DNA from: Anaerolineae bacterium | Lineage (GTDB): Bacteria > Chloroflexota > Anaerolineae > Anaerolineales > Villigracilaceae | Length of the DNA stretch: 35,290 nucleotides | Assembly (NCBI GenBank): GCA_030123675.1 | Contig: JASJYH010000016.1 | Location: forward strand, 1-35,290 | Reading direction: 5' to 3' | Shown here: piece after piece, positions 8,009 through 16,904 of the stretch | How the letters are laid out: every line of letters begins with the position of its first letter | Numbering within the stretch: the first letter of the stretch is position 1 | Translations under genes and position numbers: made by a program | Notes under the pieces: generated by a model | Told to the model about the DNA's origin: nothing | What the model saw: the letters and a program-made list of their open reading frames with translations, nothing else | Databases searched by the model: none

Positions 8009-8860
8009 ATGAACCCAAAGCGATTTCTAATCGTTTTTCTTCTTTTAATACCACTTTTCCTCTTTGGAATCCTTCTACCGGCTGGGGCTTCGGGATCTGC
8101 GCAAGTGCAGTTTCCTTCGCCGACTCCTCAACCGGACGGTCGCATTATATACATTGTACAGGCTGGGGATAGTTGTTTTCGGATCGAGGCCTTGTACGTC
8201 ATAACGATTGACGAATTGCGCCGATTAAATCCCCAACTTGACGAGAATTGTACCCTCGCTGTTGGTTCCGAACTTATGTTTGGTATTGGTGGGCCGTCAG
8301 CGTTTTCACCAACCCCGGGGCCAGTTCCGTCAGCTTTGCCGGCCACTATCACACCCACACCAATTGCCGGGACGACTGAAATCTGTGTGCTGCTCTATGA
8401 GGATGTCAACGGAGATGCACTTCGACAAGATTCCGAGATCGGAATCCCAGATGGCGCAGTTAGTGCAAGCAATACAGCGGGCACCTTTTCAGAAACAAAG
8501 ACAACTGTTTCTGAAATTGATCCAGATACCGAAGAGCCGCGACTAGTCTGTTTCGATAATGTTCCGGAGGGTGAATATAACGTCAGTGTGGCTGTACCTG
8601 ATAATTACAATCCGACCATGGAATTGTCCTATTCATTCTCTATCAAGGCAGGCGACCGAGCCTTTATTGACTTTGGAGCCCAATCCCAAGAGGAGACTGC
8701 TATTGACTCAGCCCCTGATAATGGTGGAGCCGGAAGAACCCCAATCTTTGGGATTTTAGGTGGCCTGCTCTTGTTAGGCGGGTTTGGCCTGTTGTGGTAT
8801 GCCATGCAACAACGCAGACCCGCCAGTAAGCTCCGGCGCGGTGGTCTGTATAAAAAATAA
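8009..8860 (+). CDS. Exported LysM-domain protein with SdrD B-like domain and C-terminal anchor
   Basis: A 283-residue envelope protein of unknown partner. Residues 1-28 form a signal peptide (KRFLIVFLLLIPLFLFGIL...AGA). A LysM domain at about 47-92 (IYIVQAGDSCFRIEALY..., IDELRRLN) would bind peptidoglycan or another GlcNAc polymer; C56 and C81 could form a disulfide. After a Pro/Thr linker (97-124), residues 126-222 resemble an SdrD B-like or carboxypeptidase regulatory Ig domain with a calcium-loop-like DVNGDALRQDSE. A membrane helix (about 245-266) followed by basic residues (RRPASKLRR) anchors the C-terminus. There is no LPxTG motif. The 3' end abuts a strong terminator. Confidence 0.88.
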   Translation: MNPKRFLIVFLLLIPLFLFGILLPAGASGSAQVQFPSPTPQPDGRIIYIVQAGDSCFRIEALYVITIDELRRLNPQLDENCTLAVGSELMFGIGGPSAFSPTPGPVPSALPATITPTPIAGTTEICVLLYEDVNGDALRQDSEIGIPDGAVSASNTAGTFSETKTTVSEIDPDTEEPRLVCFDNVPEGEYNVSVAVPDNYNPTMELSYSFSIKAGDRAFIDFGAQSQEETAIDSAPDNGGAGRTPIFGILGGLLLLGGFGLLWYAMQQRRPASKLRRGGLYKK

Positions 8861-8876
8861 TTTGTCGATAATATAA

Positions 8877-8909
8877 AAAAGGGCTTACATATGTTTTGTA
8901 GGCCCTTTT
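8877..8909. terminator. Bidirectional terminator between convergent genes
   Basis: A 13-bp stem (AAAAGGGCTTACA with TGTAGGCCCTTTT, one G-U pair) and 7-nt loop, with A and T runs on both sides, lies 16 nt after the LysM gene and 19 nt after the stop of the opposing gene. Confidence 0.9.
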
Positions 8910-8928
8910 CCTTGTTTAGAAGAAGATA

Positions 8929-10092
8929 TTAAGGGCCGGTTTGAATGGAGCCATAGGTGGGCGAACATACGATGTCGTAATATTCCAATTCAATCGCTTT
9001 GTTGGCCTCTGCATATGCTTCGGCATCATTTCCCATCACACGGATAGTATCCAATTGGGCCAAGACCGTTGTGGGCCAATATCGCGGCAAAGTTAGCAAC
9101 GGATCATTGACCGGGCCTTCGGGGATGTAGTAAGGTCGTTGCGGGTCTTTCACATCTGCCAATGGCACCCAGTTGTACATAAAGGGCCCACGAGGGTTGA
9201 CGGTAAATCCAAGCCGGTAACCGACTTCGCGAGCTACTTGCGCCCCCCGTGGTGTGAATCCACCACCTGGCCAAATGTATGCAATAGGGGTTTTCCCATA
9301 GTATGTCTGGATATTATCAATTGACCCCTGGAGTTCACTGAGTATAAACTCGTCTGTTGAACCGGGCACAATGTTGATATTGTGGATTACACCGTGGGCT
9401 TGATAGTCTATCCAACCCTCTGCGGCCAGGGTCACATTTTCTAGCAAGACTGGGTCGTCTCCGCCGAGGAAGCTGATCCACCCATTGACCACCGGCCACC
9501 CAAACTTATTGTAAAAGGGACGGAAATGATCATTGAAGTATTCCTCAAATTTACGATCATCTACCACCAACAACACAGCGCGCGCTGGGATATACGCATT
9601 GTGTTCCATAAAATCTGCTAATTGAGTGGCATTGATGGCCTCAAATCTCAGTTCTTTTAGGCTGTTCATTAATTTCTTGAAATCCTGCACAGAGATGTCG
9701 TTCGGATCTAAACTGGCTGGATCTTTATTAATGCCATGGAACATGATTGCAATCACGACAGTACCGGGTTTCGCTTTGTTGGGGTTCCATTTATTTTGTA
9801 AATATTGACAGGGTTCGGAGATATATGTGTGTGGCGTGTCAAGAGGGTTGAGAATCCCAGTTGTGTAAATTGCCGGCAATGCCGGTGGAGTCCGCGGCGG
9901 CATTGTTGCTGTTGGCAGCGGTGTTTCTGTAGGCAGCGGAGTGGCTGTGATAAGACTTGCCATTGCAGTTTGGAAAGCCTGAGTAAACGCACCATTTATA
10001 TCAACGGTAGGAGAAGCTGGTCTCGATTGACAGGCTACCAAAATAACGCTCAGCAGGCTAAGGCTGGAGATGATGCGAAAAGGTCTTAACAT
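8929..10092 (-). CDS. Lipoprotein of the polysaccharide deacetylase (NodB-like) superfamily
   Basis: A 387-residue exported lipoprotein: signal peptide with lipobox LVAC (C21), Thr/Pro linker 50-72, then a deformed TIM barrel. NodB-like landmarks are IMFHG (116-120), VVDDR (176-180, replacing the usual TFDD), the metal-type histidines H233 and H237 in HGVIHN, and YIWPGGGFTPRG (272-283) for the R/P-x-P-x-G motif. These enzymes remove N- or O-acetyl groups from cell-wall or capsular sugars outside the membrane. The first motif lacks the usual Thr-Phe, so the enzyme may be divergent or non-catalytic. No Shine-Dalgarno site; a poor -10 (TAAAAC) lies 6 nt before ATG 10092. Confidence 0.85.
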   Translation of the reverse strand: MLRPFRIISSLSLLSVILVACQSRPASPTVDINGAFTQAFQTAMASLITATPLPTETPLPTATMPPRTPPALPAIYTTGILNPLDTPHTYISEPCQYLQNKWNPNKAKPGTVVIAIMFHGINKDPASLDPNDISVQDFKKLMNSLKELRFEAINATQLADFMEHNAYIPARAVLLVVDDRKFEEYFNDHFRPFYNKFGWPVVNGWISFLGGDDPVLLENVTLAAEGWIDYQAHGVIHNINIVPGSTDEFILSELQGSIDNIQTYYGKTPIAYIWPGGGFTPRGAQVAREVGYRLGFTVNPRGPFMYNWVPLADVKDPQRPYYIPEGPVNDPLLTLPRYWPTTVLAQLDTIRVMGNDAEAYAEANKAIELEYYDIVCSPTYGSIQTGP

Positions 10093-10503
10093 AGATTGGT
10101 TTTATTCGTTGCTCTCGCCTTTAATAATCGCCTCTGTCATTTCAAGGCAAATATTATCCTTGTATTGCTTTGGCGGTGTTTTGAAAAAGCAAAAATGAAG
10201 GGCCGATGATAGGGCCACTTAAATTACAGTCGGGGAACCAGGGAACGTGCTCACTGGGGCCAACATGTATATCCTCGGGATTTGTCTCGATTGGGATCAT
10301 GCTGGTGACTGCGCCCGTTTTGGAGATATTTTTGCTTTCCAGGCCTGGAGTGTGACATATTAAAGGTTAATTTATCGGACTCTTGACAAAATTAAATGAA
10401 AATCTTTATTAGGGCAAAGACTTTCAATCGTCGGAACTTAGGGTGCACTTAATTTATTGCCCTGTATTGTATAATAAAATCTGATTATTCTCTAAAAGTG
10501 GTC
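10093..10503. other. Intergenic region between divergent genes, no supported gene
   Basis: About 410 nt between two divergent genes. Two candidate plus-strand promoters are visible: TTGACA (10383-10388) with TTTATT 16 nt later, and TATAAT at 10470-10475. Short open frames occur on both strands but none has a start, ribosome site and recognisable protein. No repeat or RNA gene is evident. Confidence 0.5.
10470..10475 (+). promoter_or_regulatory. Candidate -10 box of the GAF histidine kinase gene
   Basis: TATAAT, 28 nt before ATG 10504. The -35 region is weak. Confidence 0.4.
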
Positions 10504-11751
10504 ATGAAAACTTCTAAAAAAGCCTCAATCCTGAAACGCATACTTGCGGTCACGCGAGACCTTAGGTCTGCTACCGATATGGAAGAGTTGTTATACCGTC
10601 TGACAATCTCTGCCTGTGAACTTACTAGCAGCCAAGCCGCTTCCATTTTAAAATTTAATGAACTCACAAACTCCTTGCGTTATATCGCAGCGCCCTGGCT
10701 CCCCGCTGAGTCGCTTAAAGAAACCAATGTGCCATTGACTGATAGTATGCCAGGCTGGGTTTTTACGAACGGAGAACCATTAATCATTCAAGATGTGGCA
10801 AATGATTCTCGCCATTTCAAAGAAATTGATCAAGGTTCTAATCTTACAACGACTTCATTGATAGCCGTCCCCATTCAACATCAAGGGGATACAATTGGCG
10901 TCCTTGAATGTTTAAACAAGTCGGAGGATGGTAATTATACCGAGGATGATGTCATTATTCTAGAGATGCTGGCATTTTATGCTACTCTGGCATTAGCAAA
11001 TATGGATTTGGAAAACCAGATAAGTAACAAAAGCAACGATACGAGAGGGTTGGATCGCTTGAAAAGAAATTTCATCGCCATCATATCACATGAGTTACGG
11101 ACTCCGCTTGGATTGATTCTGGGGCATGCTACCGTTCTAAAGGAGGTTGTCTCAGACGAACATAACGAAGCATTGGAAACCATTATCCGCAATTCTGTTC
11201 GCCTGAAGGAAATTATAGAAAGTCTGTCGAGTATTGATAACATCGAAAGTGGCTTGTCTAGAATTCGTCAGCGTTCAATCTCTGTGCCTCAACTCATTGA
11301 TGAGGTGATTGTTGCGTTTAAAGACCTTGCAGTTAAGAAAAGTATCACGTTGAAAGCGGATATCCCTGACCGTGATCTTTATGTCGAAGCCGACGCTGAT
11401 AAAATCACGATCGCAATTGGAAATCTAATTCGGAATGCGATTACATTTACAGATGAGGGCGGTCAAGTAATAGTCAGGGCAGAATCGGTGACTGGAAATG
11501 TGAAAGTCTCTGTGACGGATAACGGGGTTGGCATTCCCATTGATGATCTGCCCCTTGTGTTTGAGCGATTCTTTCAGGTTGAATCACATCTCACACGGAG
11601 TCATGCAGGCTTGGGGTTGGGTCTTTCGGTGGCTAAATCTATGATTGAATTGCACGGCGGGAAAATTTGGGTCGAGAGCGTTGAGAAGGAAGGAAGCACC
11701 ATTAATTTCCTGCTGCCTATTAAACCACCTGAAAATATATCTACTAAATAA
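10504..11751 (+). CDS. Soluble GAF-domain sensor histidine kinase
   Basis: About 415 residues, no membrane helix, so a cytoplasmic sensor. Residues about 30-170 are a GAF domain (ACELTSSQAASILKF...LIAVPIQHQGDTIGVLECLN). The HisKA dimerisation helix holds the phospho-acceptor His in FIAIISHELRTPLG (about residue 196). The ATPase domain has the N box (NLIRNAITFTDEGG), G1 (VTDNGVGIP), F box (FERFFQV) and G2 (GLGLGLSVAKS), so it should autophosphorylate. No response regulator is adjacent; the receiver/CpaE-like protein at the window start is too distant to pair by position. GTG at 10498 is an alternative start; neither has a Shine-Dalgarno site. Two small-molecule enzymes follow closely (17 nt, then 4 nt) and may be cotranscribed. 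Confidence 0.93.
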   Translation: MKTSKKASILKRILAVTRDLRSATDMEELLYRLTISACELTSSQAASILKFNELTNSLRYIAAPWLPAESLKETNVPLTDSMPGWVFTNGEPLIIQDVANDSRHFKEIDQGSNLTTTSLIAVPIQHQGDTIGVLECLNKSEDGNYTEDDVIILEMLAFYATLALANMDLENQISNKSNDTRGLDRLKRNFIAIISHELRTPLGLILGHATVLKEVVSDEHNEALETIIRNSVRLKEIIESLSSIDNIESGLSRIRQRSISVPQLIDEVIVAFKDLAVKKSITLKADIPDRDLYVEADADKITIAIGNLIRNAITFTDEGGQVIVRAESVTGNVKVSVTDNGVGIPIDDLPLVFERFFQVESHLTRSHAGLGLGLSVAKSMIELHGGKIWVESVEKEGSTINFLLPIKPPENISTK

Positions 11752-11768
11752 GCTTTATTTAATTTAAA

Positions 11769-12773
11769 ATGGAACCACGCTTCGTTTTAGCTGGCCATAT
11801 GCGCCGTGAATTCCTATTACCACCAGTAGGAAATCCATTACTGGATGTGCCAGGTGGTAACCTTCTCTACGCTGCCGGAGGACTCCGCGTTTGGGAGACA
11901 GAAATTGGGCTGCTTGGACGTGTCGGCGAAGACTATCCATTCCAATGGCAAAAGGATTTTGAAGCCATGGGTTTTGATACACAAGGCTTGAAGACTTTGC
12001 CCGAAAGTATTGATTTGCGCAGTTTTCGTTCTTACTCTGAGAATTTGGATTTTAGCCGAACTAATCCGGTATCGCATTTTGCCCGTCGCGAATTGACCTT
12101 TCCTAAAGCACTATTAGGATATCAACCAGAGACTGAAATTCACGACAATCCGCGTAAGCCCCATCCACATGCGCCTCTCGACATAGATATTCCGGAAGAG
12201 TATCTGATGGCCAGCGCGGTGCACCTTTGTCCAATGAACTTTTCAAGCCAAGGACTGTTGGTGACTGCATTCAAAAGGGGGCAGGCAACCACAATTACCC
12301 TAGACCCCGAGCCTGCCTACATGTCCCCAAAATTCTTTAGAGAACTGCGCGGATTGTTAGATGGCCTGACAGCCTTTCTGCCCTCAGAGCAGGAAATGCA
12401 AGCATTATTCTGGGGCAAAACCAATGATTTATGGGAGATGGCTGAAGCAATAAGTAGGAACGGATGCGAATTGGTTGTCATCAAACTTGGTGGGCGGGGA
12501 CAATTGTTGTACGACGCAGCCGGCAAACACAAATGGGAAATCCCGGCATACTCTTCACGCATGGCTGACCCAACCGGCGCTGGTGATGCGTTTGGTGGCG
12601 GATTTCTAGCGGGGTTTCGCAAAACATATGACCCGCTAGAAGCAGCTATTTACGGAAATGTATCGGCTTCTCTTAAAGTAGAAGGCAGTGGTGCCTTCTA
12701 TCCCTTGGAGGTTATGCCGGAGCTTGCACAAGCGCGCCTTGAAGTATTGCGAGATTTGGTGCGCGAGGTTTGA
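11769..12773 (+). CDS. PfkB-family carbohydrate/nucleoside kinase
   Basis: A 334-residue ribokinase-fold enzyme. The family signature DPTGAGDAFGGGFLAGF lies at about residue 266-282, with the catalytic Asp of GAGDA and the anion hole. The N-terminal GGNLLYAAGGLRVWETEIGLLGRVGEDY is the substrate/lid region of PfkB kinases. Substrate is not identifiable; sugar, nucleoside and sugar-phosphate kinases all fit. There is an unusual His/Pro-rich insert near residue 115-135 (NPRKPHPHAPLD). It follows the histidine kinase by 17 nt and precedes an M20 peptidase by 4 nt, so the three are probably one transcript. Confidence 0.9.
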   Translation: MEPRFVLAGHMRREFLLPPVGNPLLDVPGGNLLYAAGGLRVWETEIGLLGRVGEDYPFQWQKDFEAMGFDTQGLKTLPESIDLRSFRSYSENLDFSRTNPVSHFARRELTFPKALLGYQPETEIHDNPRKPHPHAPLDIDIPEEYLMASAVHLCPMNFSSQGLLVTAFKRGQATTITLDPEPAYMSPKFFRELRGLLDGLTAFLPSEQEMQALFWGKTNDLWEMAEAISRNGCELVVIKLGGRGQLLYDAAGKHKWEIPAYSSRMADPTGAGDAFGGGFLAGFRKTYDPLEAAIYGNVSASLKVEGSGAFYPLEVMPELAQARLEVLRDLVREV

Positions 12774-12777
12774 TATA

Positions 12778-13869
12778 GTGGATATCTCAAAACGTGTACT
12801 AGATTTAGCGGTACAAATTCAACAGATCCCTGCACCCACGTTTTCAGAAGACCAACGAGCACAATTTGTAAAAGGGATGTTCGAGAAAGAAGATTTACAA
12901 GAAATAAGAGTAGATGAAGTAAATAATGTCTATGCATTGCTACCTGGGGAAGGCAGCGGCCGACCATTAATTGTGAGTGCGCATCTTGATACAGTTTTTC
13001 CAATTGAAACCGAATTGTCTATAGAGTATAAAAAAGATCGCATCATCGGACCCGGCATTGGCGATAATTCATTGGGTGTGGCAACGCTGTTGGGCCTGGT
13101 CTGGTCACTGCGTGAAATTGGAGTGACGCTGCTCGGCGATTTATGGTTGGTAGCCAATGTATGCGAAGAGGGTTTGGGTAATTTACAGGGTATGCGCGCA
13201 GTAGTGGATCATTTTGATGCAGATGTACAAGCGTATCTTATTATAGAAGGTCTATCATTGGGATATATTCAGCACAAGGCTTTGGGTGTGCACCGTTTGC
13301 GCATCACATCGAAAACTATGGGAGGCCATTCTTGGTCAGATTTTGGTAGCCCATCTGCATTGCATGAAATTTCAAAACTGGTGACGAAATTGACTGCCCT
13401 GCCTCTCTCGAAAGATCCACGCACAACCATGAATGTAGGGAAAATGGCTGGAGGCACATCGATTAATGCGATTGCATCTGAAGCCTGGTTGGAATTGGAT
13501 TTGCGCTCTGAAAGTCCGCAAGAATTAACGGATTTGGTGCAATCAGTGGAACAATTAATTGAAGCGGCTAGCAAGCCAAAAGTCCGGATGGAGGCGGAAG
13601 TGATTGGAAATCGTCCTGCTGGGGAACTTCCTGAAAGCCATCCTTTAGTTGATCTGGCGAAGGATTGTCTCACGGAACTAGGCATTGATCCAAAGGTGAT
13701 GATCGGATCCACCGATGCCAACTTGGCCCTAAATCGCGGTATTCCCGCACTTGTACTTGGTGTTACGAACGGTGGTGGTGCGCACACTACCGCCGAGTTT
13801 GTGTATATTGAACCGGTGAAGCAGGGTATACAACAATTGACTCAGTTCGTCAGCAGGGTCTGGAGATGA
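12778..13869 (+). CDS. M20-family metallopeptidase/amidohydrolase
   Basis: A 363-residue di-zinc hydrolase of the ArgE/DapE/CPG2 family. Metal and catalytic residues: H69 and D71 (SAHLDT), D96 (GIGDNSLG), E130/E131 (VCEEGLGN), a later Glu (IIEGLSLG) and the C-terminal His (GGAHTTAEF). The dimerisation lid (TSKTMGGHSWSDFGSPSA) contains the conserved His from the partner subunit. The start is GTG 12778, 4 nt after the stop of the kinase gene, with GAGG about 9 nt upstream; an upstream in-frame ATG at 12688 would force a 90-nt overlap and add unrelated residues. The family removes N-acyl groups or cleaves dipeptides; the exact substrate is unknown. Confidence 0.92.
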   Translation: MDISKRVLDLAVQIQQIPAPTFSEDQRAQFVKGMFEKEDLQEIRVDEVNNVYALLPGEGSGRPLIVSAHLDTVFPIETELSIEYKKDRIIGPGIGDNSLGVATLLGLVWSLREIGVTLLGDLWLVANVCEEGLGNLQGMRAVVDHFDADVQAYLIIEGLSLGYIQHKALGVHRLRITSKTMGGHSWSDFGSPSALHEISKLVTKLTALPLSKDPRTTMNVGKMAGGTSINAIASEAWLELDLRSESPQELTDLVQSVEQLIEAASKPKVRMEAEVIGNRPAGELPESHPLVDLAKDCLTELGIDPKVMIGSTDANLALNRGIPALVLGVTNGGGAHTTAEFVYIEPVKQGIQQLTQFVSRVWR

Positions 13870-13894
13870 ACATCTTTCAACCTTCCCCAAAGAA

Positions 13895-13915
13895 AAATGA
13901 CGTATGCCGTCGTTT
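13895..13915 (+). terminator. Weak hairpin after the M20 peptidase gene
   Basis: AAATGACG pairs with CGTCGTTT (one G-U) around a 5-nt loop, followed by AATTCTTTC. A poor U tract makes this a weak terminator. Confidence 0.4.
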
Positions 13916-13997
13916 AATTCTTTCGTAAGTATTTAATGATAAAAATACAACTTGAGAAAATATAGATCCCTTTCAATTTTTATATAGGAGAGAGGCA

Positions 13998-14582
13998 ATG
14001 AAAAATCAAAAGTTGATTATAGTTGGTGTTATTGTAGCGATCATTATCGCAATACCTGTAGGTTGGTATTTACTTTCCCCATTATGGATTGATGTTGAGG
14101 TACAAGAAGATTTTCCAGTTGTGGCAACACCCATATCTATAGATCCGACTCAAGCTTTGGAAGCCACCAAAGCGATGGAAACCGCCCTGGTGGAGCCCAC
14201 ACAACCCTCCGTAGAAGATTCAATGCCCGCCGTAGAATTGACCGTCCTTGCACAAGGCAACTTTTACCCGATCGCCCATGCCAGCGCAGGACTTGCTACT
14301 ATATACCAGTTGGCTGACGGTTCTCGCATCTTACGTTTGCAGGATTTTTCTGTCGACAATGGCCCCGAATTACACGTCTATCTCGTGCCAATTGACCCGG
14401 TCCCGGATTCGGTTGGTAGGGAAATAGCTGGCTCGGTTGATTTGGGTAGCCTCAAAGGGAATGTTGGCGACCAAAATTACGAGATCTCTGCTGACCTGGA
14501 CCTCAGCCAGTTTAAGTCGGTTGTGATCTGGTGCCAGCCATTCCGTGTGGCATTTTCCGCTGCACTCCTGGTTACCCAATAA
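13998..14582 (+). CDS. Membrane-anchored DM13-domain protein
   Basis: A 194-residue protein: one N-terminal membrane helix (about 5-27), a flexible Glu/Thr/Pro segment (31-76), and a DM13 domain (about 80-193). DM13 landmarks are GNFYPIAHASAGLATIY (87-103), LRLQDFSVDNGPELHVYL (112-129) and the conserved Cys in VVIWCQPFRVAFSAALL (C179). DM13 domains are thought to carry out or support redox or electron-transfer reactions with that Cys, mostly at the cell surface; this is family knowledge, unproven here. The ribosome site GGAGAGAGG is well placed before ATG 13998. A strong hairpin ends the transcript. Confidence 0.85.
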   Translation: MKNQKLIIVGVIVAIIIAIPVGWYLLSPLWIDVEVQEDFPVVATPISIDPTQALEATKAMETALVEPTQPSVEDSMPAVELTVLAQGNFYPIAHASAGLATIYQLADGSRILRLQDFSVDNGPELHVYLVPIDPVPDSVGREIAGSVDLGSLKGNVGDQNYEISADLDLSQFKSVVIWCQPFRVAFSAALLVTQ

Positions 14583-14621
14583 TAATGTGATCTAGATCAA
14601 ATGGCAGAATTGGCGATTAAT

Positions 14622-14656
14622 AAGGAGAGACTGTTGAAACAGTCTCTCCTTTTAGG
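14622..14656 (+). terminator. Rho-independent terminator of the DM13 gene
   Basis: A perfect 12-bp stem AAGGAGAGACTG / CAGTCTCTCCTT with loop TTGAAA, followed by TTAGGTTT. Confidence 0.85.
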
Positions 14657-14703
14657 TTTAATCATTTGCGATCTTTATAAGCTTATGGCGCTACTTCAGT
14701 TAC

Positions 14704-14926
14704 CTAGATTGCATCCACATGAACTTTGTCTTCAGCCAGACCGTTGACTACAGGGGGTGCGCCGGGAATCGTTGGAGCGATGATTACAACATAATTATAC
14801 GTTCCCATCGGGGGATTGCTGGGTGCATTATTAAGATCTATAAATATGCCATTTTGCAAGCCAGAACCAGTTGGAGGCTTAGAGTGTAATTCGCTAATAG
14901 GTACGGCTCGGTGGTTGCATTCAAGC
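14704..14926 (-). pseudogene. Fragment of an unrelated secreted-type protein 3' end
   Basis: On the minus strand, directly beyond the broken kinase but in the +1 frame, an open stretch reads STELECNHRAVPIS...GLQNGIFIDLNN...GTYNYVVIIAPTIPG...VHVDAI and stops at TAG 14706-14704. The composition (Asn/Thr/Pro, alternating hydrophobic strands) resembles an Ig-like extracellular domain. A further frame carries NAQLSLNATTEP just upstream, which would fit a frameshift within the same remnant. It has no start or ribosome site. I cannot identify the parent gene, and chance cannot be fully excluded. Confidence 0.35.
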
Positions 14927-16432
14927 TCAGTTGAGCATTGGGGATAGGTTGGCAGAGAGCCAAGGGAGCTTCTCTAATTCAATAACTTTGAAGGTAAGGT
15001 TTCTTTCGGCAATAGCTGTATCGAAGCTCTTTTTTGCTTTGGTAACTAATGGTTTAATTTTTATATTTTTTGGATTAACTATTAGTGACTTATTGTCAAT
15101 TCTGGAAACGTCAAGCATATTATTAATGACTTCTGTCATCCGATCGGTCCCTTGCAGTATTCCGCTTGCCAGTGTCGCCAACTCAGGATCTGCGTTCGCT
15201 TTATGCTCCATGATTTGTGCATAGCCTTGAACAAGTGTTAATGGTGTCCGAAGCTCGTGTGCTGAGATGTGAATAAACCTGCTTTTCGTATTGTCGATCC
15301 GCTCTAGTGCGCGATTTGTTTTTTCAAGCTCCATAGTTCGCTGTTGCAGATTATGGGTCATATGGTCAAAGGTGGTTGCTAATTCGCCGATTTCGTCATT
15401 GCTTTTAACCTCCGTACGACGATTTAGGTCCCCCCTTGCGATTGCCTTCGAAGCAATCACAAGTTTTGATAGCGGAACAACGATTCTGCGCGTAATTAGA
15501 TAACCAATTAGAATTACGGCCAGCATTCCAGTTGTGAAAATTGCAAGATAAGTATTACGGCTGACTGCTCCAGCTTGGACAACAAAGTTCAAGGGTAAGA
15601 TAACCGCAAACGCCCCTAATCTATCATTGCCCACTAGTAGTACTCCCCGCGCCAGACTATACCAGCGTCCATCTGCAACGAAATTTTCCCCGGAAATTAA
15701 GTTGCTTGAATTAGTGATTTGTTGAAATTCTGCCTCTGTGATTGAATATGAGGCCAGAATATCTGGGGATACAACACCGGCTCTCAACGAGGTGGCGATC
15801 GCCTCCCCGTTTTCTGCATATACAATTACATCAGCAGAAGATGTACTCTTCAAAAATGGTAGCAGGGTATCTAATGATGTCCCGACAATAACAACCCCAG
15901 CAAGTTTTTTTTCGAGAGGTACAGGGATTGCTGTTAAGTAATAAAATCGTCCGTCTGCAGGGTTAATCCCTATTCCCCGTTGTGGAAGGCTTTCAGGATC
16001 GTCACTATCCAAAATTTTACGAACAATAGGAGCATTTCCCGCCCCAATAGCTTCTTCCACTTCGAGCACTTGTCCCTCTGGCGTTAGGATTAAATGGGTG
16101 ATCTCCCTGCCTTGTTTATCGACAAGAATCAGGTTTTCAATACCCAATCCTGAAGCGAGAGGGCTAGCAAGTGTTAAAGCAGATGTGGTATCCCCACTCG
16201 TTATTGCTTCGGCTAATCCGCGTGTATGTGCAACAATCCGAGCTGCATCAACATGCTGGATTTCTTGACGAACGATATCATCAGAAACCACCCGTCCAGC
16301 TTCTAGAAGTTGATTTGTAAGTCGTTCATACAGTTAGCCTGTTACTAAACGGGTTACAACATATAAACCGGTTACTGCAATTACAAGAGTAAGTAGTAAA
16401 AAGGGTAAAATTACTTTAAGTCGAATACTCAC
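14927..16432 (-). pseudogene. Broken sensor histidine kinase (in-frame stop, ATPase domain missing)
   Basis: Read from GTG 16432 the minus strand encodes a membrane helix (VSIRLKVILPFLLLTLVIAV...), then a TAA at 16336-16334 in the same frame, then LYERLTNQLLEAGRVVSDD and a continuous 454-codon frame (from ATG 16291). That frame has a double-Cache/CHASE-like sensor, a second membrane helix (about YLAIFTTGMLAVILIGYLI), a HAMP domain, and a HisKA helix with FIHISAHELRTPLTLVQGYA. It ends soon after LPWLSANLSPMLN, where an HATPase domain should begin; no N, G1 or G2 box exists. Both lesions predict loss of kinase activity. A shortened membrane protein from ATG 16291 might still be made, but would lack the first helix. 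Confidence 0.85.
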
Positions 16433-16617
16433 ATAGATCCAAGAGTTTTTCTTCTATACATTTAATGACTCGTGCCATTATACAAACGAATCTATTGATA
16501 AATTGAGTGCATCAAAACTGTAAGTAGACACCAAAACAAGGATTTTCAGTAAACAAGTATCTCTAAGATTTTTTAATTTTCGTATAAGAGTATGGGTGTG
16601 AATTGGGTCTTCGTTAA

Positions 16618-16650
16618 AACCACAAACGCCCTTTCTAGGCGTTTGTGGTT
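16618..16650 (-). terminator. Terminator downstream of tRNA-Val
   Basis: A perfect 13-bp stem AACCACAAACGCC / GGCGTTTGTGGTT with a 7-nt loop. On the minus strand it is followed by TTTTAACG, the side facing away from the tRNA gene. Confidence 0.8.
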
Positions 16651-16677
16651 AGTGGGCGCAGAGGGACTCGATACCCC
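16649..16677 (-). repeat. Partial copy of the tRNA-Val 3' end
   Basis: The block TTAGTGGGCGCA followed by GAGGGACTCGATACCCC repeats the 3' flank, acceptor and T-arm of the tRNA gene at 16741-16768 with one substitution and one inserted base. The two copies are 92 nt apart. This is either an attachment-site scar or the end of a decayed tandem tRNA copy. Confidence 0.7.
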
Positions 16678-16744
16678 GGTAGCCTTAGCATCCCCTTATG
16701 GGGGCTTTGGTGAAAGAATGGTGGGCCTAAAAAGGGGGGTTTAG

Positions 16745-16818
<74 letters not shown>

Positions 16819-16904
16819 ATAATTACATATTATACCTCAGCTCTCTTGCAGGTTATTGGGTCACAGGTTAAACTTCATAATATATTTATATCTGGGAGCA
16901 AGAA

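Noticed and set aside
10163-10375. Minus-strand open stretch of about 70 codons ([19 protein letters not shown]...)
   Set aside because: No start codon, no ribosome site, no family recognised; probably chance, though a decayed gene is possible.
5870-10449. Shared 10-mer AGGGTGCACT near two promoters (5870 and 10440)
   Set aside because: A repeated 10-mer is expected many times by chance in 35 kb; no further similarity.
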